Source: Mesoaciditoga sp. (lineage in GTDB: Bacteria > Thermotogota > Thermotogae > Mesoaciditogales > Mesoaciditogaceae). From it: a stretch of 53,519 nucleotides of DNA. The notes below the pieces were generated by a model that did not search any database, had not been told where the DNA came from, and saw nothing but the letters and a program-made list of their open reading frames with translations. The DNA lies in the NCBI GenBank assembly GCA_015489955.1, contig WFYR01000048.1:1-53519 (forward strand), in the 5' to 3' direction. Numbering within the stretch: position 1 is the stretch's first letter; each line of letters starts with the position of its first letter. A program made the translations under genes and the position numbers. Below are positions 37,514 to 45,696 of the stretch, in pieces.

Positions 37514-38850
37514 AAGCGCTTCTGGTTAACCCATACATTTACGATGTGTCAGCTTACGATTTTTGGTTAAAACCTGTTGGTCTTTTGTACATCGCATCTG
37601 CGTTGAAAAAAAGCGGTGTGGAAGTTAAGCTTCTGGACCTTTTGGACAGATCATTGCCAAATAATAACGTTCACGAAGGACCTTACGGCACAGGAAAATT
37701 TCATAGCGTGATTATAAAAAGCTTGATGGAAGAATACGGTATTCCTCGCTACCTGAAACGATACGGCGCGCCAAAGGAAGTTTTTAACTCTTTAGATTTT
37801 GAACCCGATGTGATAATGATAACGTCAATGATGACATACTGGTATGGTGGCGTTTTCGAAACTATTAAAATTTTGAAATCGCGTTTCAAGGCTCCAATAA
37901 TACTTGGAGGAAACTATCCAACACTTCTTCCAAAACACGCAAAAAGATCTGGTGCAGACGAAATTGTTGTTGGAGAGGGAATACCAAAAGTGTACGACGC
38001 AATTGAAAAACTCACCGGCGCGAAGGTTGAACACGCCATTGGAAATGACTGGTTTGAACTGTTGAAACCAGATTATTCTTTTTATAAATCCTTAAAAGCC
38101 GCCGTTGTTCACACTACATTTGGGTGCCCTTTTAGGTGTACTTACTGCATAGCGTGGAAAAAGGGATTCAAAGTCAGAAGCGTAGAAAGCGTCCTGGAAG
38201 AAATTGAAAACTTGAAATCGCAGGGCGTAAAAGATTTGGCATTTTACGATGACGCGCTTCTTGTTAGAAGAGAAAGATTTAAAGAAATTTTGAAAAATTT
38301 GCCAGATGAAATGAATTACCATTTGCCGAATGGAATTCACGCCAAGCTTTTAGATGAAGAAACGGCGATGCTTTTGAAGAAAAAGAATTTCAAAACGATA
38401 AGAATAGGATACGAAACGAGCGATGTGGAACTTCAAAGGAAAACTGGTGGGAAAGTGAGCAACGAAGCATTTTACAATGCTGTTAAACTTCTAAAAAAGG
38501 CTGGATTTACCGAAAAAGAAGTGGGGGCATACCTTATCGTTGGATTGCCGGGTCAAAGCTTCGAATCCGCTTTGAGAGATGTAAAGCGTGTTGTAGAAGT
38601 TGGTGTGAAACCCGTGATAAATGAATACACCCTCATTCCTGGTTCTATAGATTGGAAAATAGCCGTGAACGAAAAATTAATTGATGAAAACGTTGATCCA
38701 CTTTTACTGAACAATTCGTTAATGAGTTACTGGTGGAAGGGATCAATGGGTATTGAAAAAATACAACTTTTAAAGGGCATTCTTCATAAGTACACACTTG
38801 GAAAATTAGAACGAGAAGAACTCTTGAATCTCAATCCTGAAAATGTGTAG
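37510..38850 (+). CDS. B12-binding-domain radical SAM protein, function unknown
   Basis: N-term B12-binding-like MKALLVNPYIYDVSAYDFWLKPVGLLYIASALKKSG; radical SAM TTFGCPFRCTYCIAW; ATGA overlap with coaX. Confidence 0.86.
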   Translation: MKALLVNPYIYDVSAYDFWLKPVGLLYIASALKKSGVEVKLLDLLDRSLPNNNVHEGPYGTGKFHSVIIKSLMEEYGIPRYLKRYGAPKEVFNSLDFEPDVIMITSMMTYWYGGVFETIKILKSRFKAPIILGGNYPTLLPKHAKRSGADEIVVGEGIPKVYDAIEKLTGAKVEHAIGNDWFELLKPDYSFYKSLKAAVVHTTFGCPFRCTYCIAWKKGFKVRSVESVLEEIENLKSQGVKDLAFYDDALLVRRERFKEILKNLPDEMNYHLPNGIHAKLLDEETAMLLKKKNFKTIRIGYETSDVELQRKTGGKVSNEAFYNAVKLLKKAGFTEKEVGAYLIVGLPGQSFESALRDVKRVVEVGVKPVINEYTLIPGSIDWKIAVNEKLIDENVDPLLLNNSLMSYWWKGSMGIEKIQLLKGILHKYTLGKLEREELLNLNPENV

Positions 38851-38895
38851 TTTATGATTTTATTTTCACGTAAGAGTGTGTGCATGGCTTTGTGG

Positions 38896-38901
38896 TATAA
38901 T
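38896..38901 (+). promoter_or_regulatory. Predicted extended -10 element upstream of the M24 peptidase gene
   Basis: TGG-TATAAT; no good -35. Confidence 0.4.
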
Positions 38902-38959
38902 TTTTCAAAGAGGCATTAAAGAGGGGAGGCATTCTCACATTTTGGGTGAGGAGAAGCGT

Positions 38960-40021
38960 ATGAGCAGATCAGAAAAAATGAAAGAATTTCTCGCAGAAAA
39001 GGGATTGGACTATTTTGTGAGTATTTCTTCTGAAGGTTCAAACACCACCGTGAGGTATTTCAGTGGTTTTAGTGGGGATACAGGAGCGGTGATCATAGGA
39101 GAAAATGAGCGTTTTATAGTCGTTGACTCGCGTTTTTACACGCAAGCTTCTCAAGAATCTGATTTTGAAATGGTAAAAACTGAAAATTCTTCTCTTATGG
39201 ATAAAGTGGGTGAAATTGTTAAAGGAAAGAAGATAGGTGTAGAAGAATCCAAGATGTTTTACGCTTGGTATAGAGATTTAAGTTCCAAAGCTGCCAGTAT
39301 TGAAAATGTGGAAGATAAAGTTTACGAGTTGAGAGCTGTCAAAGATGAAGATGAGATCAAAAAGATCGAAAAAGCCGTGGAAGTAGCTCAGGATGCGTTG
39401 GAAAGAACGCTCGAAAAATTCCATGTTGGGATGAGTGAAAAAGAATTTTCGGCCATTCTTGAATTTGAAATGGCAATGGGAGGGGCACAAAAGCCTTCTT
39501 TTGATACAATAGTGGCATCTGGATATCGCGGCGCTTTGCCACACGGACTTGCTTCTGATAAAAAAATAGAAAATGGTGAGATGATGGTGGTTGATTTTGG
39601 AGCGTTGGTAGATGGGTATTGTAGCGACTTAACCAGAACATTTGCCATTGGAAAGGTTTCGCAAAAGGCTAAAGATGCTTACAACGCCGTTTTAAATGCT
39701 CAGATGACAGCCATGAAAGCCGCCAAAGCTGGCATGACCGGCAAGGAAATAGATGCAATTGCAAGAAACGTATTAGAAGAAGCCGGTTTGGGTGAATATT
39801 TTACACATAGTTTGGGACACAGTGTTGGAATGGATGTTCACGAACCGCCGTTTTTAAGTCCCAAATATGAGAAAAAGATCCCTTCGCATGCAATTGTCAC
39901 TTTTGAACCGGGTGTTTACATAGCAAATGAATTTGGAATCCGTATAGAGGACGATGTACTTTTAACTGAGGAAGGTTACAGGTGTCTATCATCCTTCAAA
40001 AAAGAATTCACACAAATATGA
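38960..40021 (+). CDS. M24 family Xaa-Pro aminopeptidase
   Basis: VVDFGALVDGYCSDLTRTFAIG, HSLGHSVGMDVHEPP, VTFEPGVYI, GIRIEDDVLLTEEG; ATG 38960 with GAGGAG SD. Confidence 0.94.
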   Translation: MSRSEKMKEFLAEKGLDYFVSISSEGSNTTVRYFSGFSGDTGAVIIGENERFIVVDSRFYTQASQESDFEMVKTENSSLMDKVGEIVKGKKIGVEESKMFYAWYRDLSSKAASIENVEDKVYELRAVKDEDEIKKIEKAVEVAQDALERTLEKFHVGMSEKEFSAILEFEMAMGGAQKPSFDTIVASGYRGALPHGLASDKKIENGEMMVVDFGALVDGYCSDLTRTFAIGKVSQKAKDAYNAVLNAQMTAMKAAKAGMTGKEIDAIARNVLEEAGLGEYFTHSLGHSVGMDVHEPPFLSPKYEKKIPSHAIVTFEPGVYIANEFGIRIEDDVLLTEEGYRCLSSFKKEFTQI

Positions 40022-40034
40022 GGAGGTTGTATCG

Positions 40035-40595
40035 GTGATAGATGTTACGAGTTTAAGAAAAGGGACACACATAATGCTAGATGGGAAGATCTACAAAGTC
40101 GTCGATTTTTCGATGCATAAAATGGGAAGGGGGCACAGCGCGGTTGTAAGAACAAGGCTTAAAGACGTTTTAACCGGGTTGGTACAGGATAAAACGTTCA
40201 AAAGTGGAGAAAAAGTCGAAGAAGTGAGCTTGACTTTGAAATCCGCTCAGTACTTGTACAAAGACGAAAGCTTTCTTCATTTTATGACGAATGACGATTA
40301 CGAGCAGTACTCACTTCCTATTAAAGATTTTCAAGAAGAACTGAATTTTATGACCGAGAATATGGACTTGAATTTGGTTTTTCATGAAGATAAAGTTATA
40401 GATATATTGTTGCCCGCAAGTGTTGTCTTAGAAGTTGTGGAAACTGATCCGAGCTTCAAAGGAGACACGGTTTCTGGAGGCGGAAAACCCGCTGTTCTCG
40501 AAACGGGATTAAAGGTAACGGTGCCATTTTTTGTAGAAAGAGGAGAAAAGATAAAGGTCGACACGAGAACAGGTGAGTACATAGAAAGGGCTTAA
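40035..40595 (+). CDS. efp: Elongation factor P
   Basis: RKGTHIMLDGKIYKVVDFSMHKMGRGHSAVVRTRLKDVLTG; GTG start with GGAGG SD. Confidence 0.96.
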   Translation: MIDVTSLRKGTHIMLDGKIYKVVDFSMHKMGRGHSAVVRTRLKDVLTGLVQDKTFKSGEKVEEVSLTLKSAQYLYKDESFLHFMTNDDYEQYSLPIKDFQEELNFMTENMDLNLVFHEDKVIDILLPASVVLEVVETDPSFKGDTVSGGGKPAVLETGLKVTVPFFVERGEKIKVDTRTGEYIERA

Positions 40596-40632
40596 TGCCT
40601 ATTGGTAACGATTAAAGAAAGGTGGCGGAAAT

Positions 40633-41028
40633 ATGAATGAAAACGACAATTTTGAAGATGTTGAAAAATCATCTGGTGGTAAAATAGACATTTCCAATCA
40701 AGTTATAGAAGATGTCGTTATTTTAACTTTAGCGAAAGCTGAAGGAAAAGAGATAACACAGAAATCCAAAGAATACAAGTATTACAGAAAACAGGTAACA
40801 ATAGACAGAAAAGATGAAGATAGCATTTCTGTGGCTGTTAAGACGAAGGTGAGATACGGAGAAAAAATTCCAGAAGTGTCCAAAAAGATTCAAAAAGAGA
40901 TCACCGAAGAGGTGGAAAACATAACTGGTCTTAAAGTTATAGCCGTTAACGTTTTGATAGAAGATGTGATTCCACCAAACCATTCCGATGAAGAATTCAA
41001 CGATGATGAAACGGAGGATCAAGAATAG
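40633..41028 (+). CDS. Asp23/Gls24 family protein
   Basis: IEDVVILTLAKAEG...VAVKTKVRYGEKIPEVSKKIQKEITEEVENITGLKVIAVNVLIEDV; placed between efp and nusB. Confidence 0.84.
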   Translation: MNENDNFEDVEKSSGGKIDISNQVIEDVVILTLAKAEGKEITQKSKEYKYYRKQVTIDRKDEDSISVAVKTKVRYGEKIPEVSKKIQKEITEEVENITGLKVIAVNVLIEDVIPPNHSDEEFNDDETEDQE

Positions 41029-41030
41029 AG

Positions 41031-41468
41031 GTGTACACAACCAAGTCTCATCGTAGACAAATAAGGGATTTGGCTTTTAAAGCCATCTATCAAATGGAGT
41101 TTCAAGATTTAACACCTTCCGAGTCGGTGCACAGAGTGTGCCAAATGGAAGGTGTTTCTTCAGATTTTGAGAAGGAAGTTATGGATTTTGTGGAAGGCAC
41201 TTTCTCCAGATTGAATGAAATAGATGGGATAATATCGGAAAGATTGATTGGGTGGTCTCTTGAAAGGCTTTCCAGCATTTCAAGAAGCATATTAAGGTTG
41301 GGAACTTATGAATTGATATACGTACCAAACATTCCAATTGAAGTAACTCTTAACGAGGCAGTAGAATTGTCTAAGAGTTACGGAACACCCAAAGATAGAA
41401 AATTTGTAAATGGAGTGTTAGATAGAATAGCAAAAAAATTTGCTCCAGATTTCAAGCGTGAGTTGTAA
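41031..41468 (+). CDS. nusB: Transcription antitermination factor NusB
   Basis: RRQIRDLAFKAIYQMEF, SISRSILRLGTYELIYVPNIPIEVTLNEAVELSKSYGTPKDRKFVNGVLDRI. Confidence 0.95.
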   Translation: MYTTKSHRRQIRDLAFKAIYQMEFQDLTPSESVHRVCQMEGVSSDFEKEVMDFVEGTFSRLNEIDGIISERLIGWSLERLSSISRSILRLGTYELIYVPNIPIEVTLNEAVELSKSYGTPKDRKFVNGVLDRIAKKFAPDFKREL

Positions 41469-41529
41469 TTTTTAAATCTCTAAATTTATGCGCTTACTAC
41501 GATGCGCGAAAATACAAAAGGAGGTGAGT

Positions 41530-41583
41530 GTGGCACTTCTCCGCGACGAATTAGAAGTCGTGGTAGAGACCACAGAAAAATGA
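41530..41583 (+). CDS. Putative leader mini-ORF (VALLRDELEVVVETTEK) coupled to fhs
   Basis: Strong SD AAAAGGAGGTGA 5 nt before GTG 41530; 17 codons; its TGA overlaps the fhs ATG (ATGA at 41580-41583). Confidence 0.45.
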   Translation: MALLRDELEVVVETTEK

Positions 41584-43250
41584 AGAGCGATATTGAAATT
41601 GCCCAGAGTGTTGAATTGAAACCGATAAGAGAGATTGCAAAGATGGTAGGAATAGAAGAGGATGAATTGCTTCCCTACGGAAAGTACGTTGCAAAGATAC
41701 CGCATCAGTTGTTGAAAAAGTACAAAGATAAACCAAATGGGAAACTTATAATCGTTACCGCAATAACGCCCACACCGGCGGGCGAAGGAAAAACGACGAC
41801 AAGTGTTGGGTTAGCGCAAGGAATGAACAGAATAGGAAAGAAAGCCATAGTCACCTTACGTGAACCATCGCTCGGACCAGTCTTCGGAATAAAGGGAGGT
41901 GCCGCAGGCGGAGGATACGCTCAGGTCCTGCCTATGGAAGACATAAATTTGCACTTTACAGGCGACATGCATGCCATTAGCGCTGCGCATAACCTTCTTT
42001 CGGCCATGATAGATGCCCACGTACATCATGGAAACGATCTTGATATAGATGTGAGAAGAATAACATGGCCGAGAGCCATAGATATGAACGATCGTGCGTT
42101 AAGGCAGATAGTGATTTCATTGGGTGGAAAGGGAAATGGTTATCCCAGAGAGGATAGATTTGTTATAACCGCCGCTTCAGAAATAATGGCAATTCTATGT
42201 CTTGCAAGCGATCTTTCGGATCTTAAAAGAAGACTGTCTAACATAATAATAGGTCAAACAAGGAAAGGAAAATACGTTACAGCTGGTCAACTAAAGGCTG
42301 AGGGGGCAATGGCGGCTTTGCTTCGAGATGCCATAAATCCAAACCTTGTTCAAACGATAGAACATACACCTGCTTTCGTCCATGGTGGACCTTTTGCAAA
42401 CATAGCTCACGGTACGAATACAATCGTGGCAACTAAGTTGGCACTTAAACTTGCAGATTATGTCATAACTGAAACGGGTTTTGCAGCTGATCTTGGTGGT
42501 GAAAAATTCTTTGATGTCGTTTCGAAGTACGCAGATTTAAAACCGGACACGGTCGTACTTGTTGCAACGGTTAGAGCACTGAAGATGCATGGTGGAATGG
42601 ATAAAAAAGAGTTGAAGCAAGAGAATTTGGAGGCTTTAAAGAAAGGATTGGAAAATCTTAAAGTACACATAGAAAATGTTAAAAAATTTGGTTTACCAAT
42701 AGTCGTGGCTTTGAACAAATTTGAAAGCGATACCGATGCCGAATTGAAGATCGTTGAAGACTTTGTGAAGAGTATGGGTGTGAGAATTGCTCTAAACGAT
42801 GCCTGGGCGAAAGGCGGAGCTGGAGCGGAAGAACTTGCAAGAGAAGTTGTAAAATCCACAGAAGAAGACGAAAACAACTTCCATCGTTTGTACGATTGGG
42901 AAGCGCCAATCAAAGAAAAGATTGAAACACTTGCGAGAGAGATATACAGGGCTGGAAATGTAGTTTACACTTCCAAAGCGTTATCCGATATAAGAAAGAT
43001 CGAAAAAGAAGGAAAGGGAAACCTTCCGATAATAATGGCAAAAACTCAGGCTTCTATAAGTGATGATCCGAAAGCGATTGGAGCACCAAGCGGTTACACG
43101 TTCACCGTGAGGGAAGTCTTCCTTTCAAATGGTGCGGGCTTTATCGTTCCAATTGCCGGAGAAATAATGACCATGCCAGGCTTACCGAAAGTTCCAGCGG
43201 CTCAGATGATAGACGTTGATGACGATGGGAAGATAACAGGGCTATTTTGA
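41580..43250 (+). CDS. fhs: Formate--tetrahydrofolate ligase
   Basis: MKSDIEIAQSVELKPIREIA, ITPTPAGEGKTTTSVGLAQG, REPSLGPVFGIKGGAAGGGYAQVLPMEDINLHFTGD. Confidence 0.97.
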   Translation: MKSDIEIAQSVELKPIREIAKMVGIEEDELLPYGKYVAKIPHQLLKKYKDKPNGKLIIVTAITPTPAGEGKTTTSVGLAQGMNRIGKKAIVTLREPSLGPVFGIKGGAAGGGYAQVLPMEDINLHFTGDMHAISAAHNLLSAMIDAHVHHGNDLDIDVRRITWPRAIDMNDRALRQIVISLGGKGNGYPREDRFVITAASEIMAILCLASDLSDLKRRLSNIIIGQTRKGKYVTAGQLKAEGAMAALLRDAINPNLVQTIEHTPAFVHGGPFANIAHGTNTIVATKLALKLADYVITETGFAADLGGEKFFDVVSKYADLKPDTVVLVATVRALKMHGGMDKKELKQENLEALKKGLENLKVHIENVKKFGLPIVVALNKFESDTDAELKIVEDFVKSMGVRIALNDAWAKGGAGAEELAREVVKSTEEDENNFHRLYDWEAPIKEKIETLAREIYRAGNVVYTSKALSDIRKIEKEGKGNLPIIMAKTQASISDDPKAIGAPSGYTFTVREVFLSNGAGFIVPIAGEIMTMPGLPKVPAAQMIDVDDDGKITGLF

Positions 43251-43283
43251 GTCTGTTGGGAAAATTAAGGAGATGTTTGTCAT

Positions 43284-44111
43284 ATGATCCTTTCAGGAGC
43301 AGAACTTTCCAAAAAAATAAAGTCAGAAACTGCCGAAGAAGTCCAGCGTCTCAAAGCGGAGGGCATTACCCCCGCTTTGAGATGCGTTGTTTCTGGCGAT
43401 GATAGAGCTACGGATGTTTATTTAAACTCAATAAAGAAGAATTGTGAGAAACTCGGTATAGACTTTGCGAAGGTTACGACAGAGGGTAAAAAGATCATAG
43501 AAGACGTGAAAAGTTTAAATGATGACCCAAATGTTAGTGGAATAATGATAATGCATCCAGTTCCAAAAGAAGTTGATGAGTTGACTGTTTTAGAAACTCT
43601 CAGTCCTTTAAAAGATGTGGAAGGTAGAACTCCTCAGAATTTAGGAAAAGTATTATTGGGCGTGAAATCTTTTACACCATGTACGGCTCAAGCTGTTATG
43701 GAGTTGCTTGAATATTACGAAATTGATTTGAAAGGTGCAAATGTTACAATAGTTGGAAGAAGCACTACGGTTGGAAAGCCTCTTTCGTTGATGATGCTTT
43801 CAAAACACGCAACTGTAACGGTATGCCACTCAAAAACGCGTGATTTAAAAGAAAAAACGAGAAATGCCGATGTGCTGATAGCAGCGGTTGGGAAAGCGAA
43901 AATGTTTGACGCAGATTGGGTAAAAGAAGGAGCTGTAGTTGTAGACGTTGGAATAAACGTGGTAGATGGCAAGGTAGTCGGCGACGTCGACTTCGATTCC
44001 GTTTCTCAAAAGGCTTCAGTCTCAAAAGTACCTGGAGGTGTTGGGAGCGTAACAAGCGCCATTCTCATGAGAAACGTGGTGGAAGCCGCCAAGATAAATG
44101 CGAAAAAGTGA
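43284..44111 (+). CDS. folD: Bifunctional methylenetetrahydrofolate dehydrogenase/cyclohydrolase
   Basis: GRTPQNLGKVLLG, PCTAQAVMELLEYYEIDLKGANVTIVGRSTTVGKPLSLMML, KVPGGVGSVTSAILMRN. Confidence 0.96.
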   Translation: MILSGAELSKKIKSETAEEVQRLKAEGITPALRCVVSGDDRATDVYLNSIKKNCEKLGIDFAKVTTEGKKIIEDVKSLNDDPNVSGIMIMHPVPKEVDELTVLETLSPLKDVEGRTPQNLGKVLLGVKSFTPCTAQAVMELLEYYEIDLKGANVTIVGRSTTVGKPLSLMMLSKHATVTVCHSKTRDLKEKTRNADVLIAAVGKAKMFDADWVKEGAVVVDVGINVVDGKVVGDVDFDSVSQKASVSKVPGGVGSVTSAILMRNVVEAAKINAKK

Positions 44112-44114
44112 AAA

Positions 44115-45461
44115 ATGATCGAGTACAACGAGATGGGTGTGGCAGAGCTCACCCAGAGGATAGTGCAAGATCTAAAATCAGATCATACTTTGAGTAACGT
44201 CGCAATTCGTGGGGAAATTTCGAATTTCAAGTATTCGGGTCCCCACGCCTATTTTTCTCTTAAAGAGAATGATTATTTGTTGAATTGTGTTATGTTTAAC
44301 GCTGTTTACAAATTGCGCAACAAAAAAATAGAAGAAGGAACGCTGGTAAAAGCGTATGGAGCAATTCGCGTTTACACAAAAAGAGGAACGTATCAACTTT
44401 ACACGGAAGCCATAGAGGTTGGAAGAGATTTTGGAGAACTTTACAGGCGCTTCGAGGCATTGAAAAGGAAACTGATGGCGAATGGAATTTTTGATAAACC
44501 TAAGAAATCTCTTCCGCTTTTTCCAAGAAAAATAGCCGTTGTGGCTTCAAGAACATCTGCGGCTTTTCAAGATGTTTTAAACACCGTAAACAAAAGATAT
44601 CCTTTGGCCGAAATTTTACTTTTTCATACGGGAGTTCAGGGAGAAGCGGCCACTTCTCAGATAGTAAACGCATTAGAACAGGCCGATAATTCAGATGCGG
44701 ACGTTGTTTTACTCGTACGTGGAGGCGGGAGCATAGAAGATCTGTGGAATTTCAACGAAGAAAGGGTTGTTATGAAAGTTTACAATATGAAAAAACCGGT
44801 TGTTACAGGGGTTGGTCACGAAGTTGATACAACGCTTGTCGATTACGTGGCGGACATGAGGGCCCCCACTCCCACTGGAGCAGCGGAAAGGGTAACTCCA
44901 GATTTGAAAGATATAGAAAGAAGAATCGAAATAACCTTTAAAAATTTATCAACTTTTTTACTTGCCAAGTTATCTTCTCATACTTCAAATATCAATCATA
45001 TGAGACAAAAGCTCAGCGCTCGTTCTCCTTCAAGAATTCTTGAAATGAAAAAACAGAATGTTGAAACGTTTTTTGAAAGGATAAGTAGAAGGGTCGATGG
45101 AATTTTGAAAGAGAAAACCAAAAGTATTTTGAGAGATGAAGAAGCTCTAAAACGCTCAAAAAGTGTAAGAGAAGTGGAAATATTCAAAGAAAGAGTTGAA
45201 AATGTCTTTTACAATTTGAAAATCTTGATGCGTTCTAGAGTTGAGAAAAATAGATACATTTTGGATAAATTGGAAAGTGAATTAAAAGCGCACGATCCAC
45301 GAGCGCCTTTAAAAAAAGGCTATTCTTTTGTCTACAAAGAAGGTTCACTGGTAACTTCAGCTAACGATCTTCAAAACGGCGATGTCCTTAAAGTTGTGCT
45401 CGCAGATGGCTTTGCGCTTACGAATGTTAAGGAGGTACATCAAAGTGAACGATACTCCTGA
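44115..45461 (+). CDS. xseA: Exodeoxyribonuclease VII large subunit
   Basis: VAIRGEISNFKYSGPHAYFSLKE, LVRGGGSIEDLWNFNEE, TGVGHEVDTTLVDYVADMRAPTPTGAAE. Confidence 0.96.
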   Translation: MIEYNEMGVAELTQRIVQDLKSDHTLSNVAIRGEISNFKYSGPHAYFSLKENDYLLNCVMFNAVYKLRNKKIEEGTLVKAYGAIRVYTKRGTYQLYTEAIEVGRDFGELYRRFEALKRKLMANGIFDKPKKSLPLFPRKIAVVASRTSAAFQDVLNTVNKRYPLAEILLFHTGVQGEAATSQIVNALEQADNSDADVVLLVRGGGSIEDLWNFNEERVVMKVYNMKKPVVTGVGHEVDTTLVDYVADMRAPTPTGAAERVTPDLKDIERRIEITFKNLSTFLLAKLSSHTSNINHMRQKLSARSPSRILEMKKQNVETFFERISRRVDGILKEKTKSILRDEEALKRSKSVREVEIFKERVENVFYNLKILMRSRVEKNRYILDKLESELKAHDPRAPLKKGYSFVYKEGSLVTSANDLQNGDVLKVVLADGFALTNVKEVHQSERYS

Positions 45462-45696
45462 AAATGGAGAAAAAGGTAAAATAGAATCGCTATCTTTTGA
45501 AGAAGCGTACAGGCAATTAGAAGAAACCCTTCAGCGTATGGAAAGCGAAGACGTGACTTTGGAAGAATCTTTGGAACTCTTTAAAAAAGGAGTGGAACTT
45601 TACAAGAGGTGCAAAGAACTCATCAATTCGGCTTCACTAACGGTGAAAGAAGTTTTAGGGAGTCTCGAAAGGGAGATCGAAAGTGAAAACTCCTGA
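45445..45696 (+). CDS. xseB: Exodeoxyribonuclease VII small subunit
   Basis: SFEEAYRQLEETLQRMESEDVTLEESLELFKKGVELYKRC; GGAGG SD before GTG 45445. Confidence 0.94.
   Translation: MNDTPENGEKGKIESLSFEEAYRQLEETLQRMESEDVTLEESLELFKKGVELYKRCKELINSASLTVKEVLGSLEREIESENS

Noticed and set aside
41469-41580. Possible tetrahydrofolate riboswitch before fhs
   Set aside because: Only a weak GCGC...GCGC stem and the leader hairpins are present; I cannot match the conserved THF riboswitch cores, so the leader-ORF explanation is preferred.
42458-42913. 151-aa minus-strand ORF
   Set aside because: Antisense to fhs, no SD or family motif; shadow ORF.
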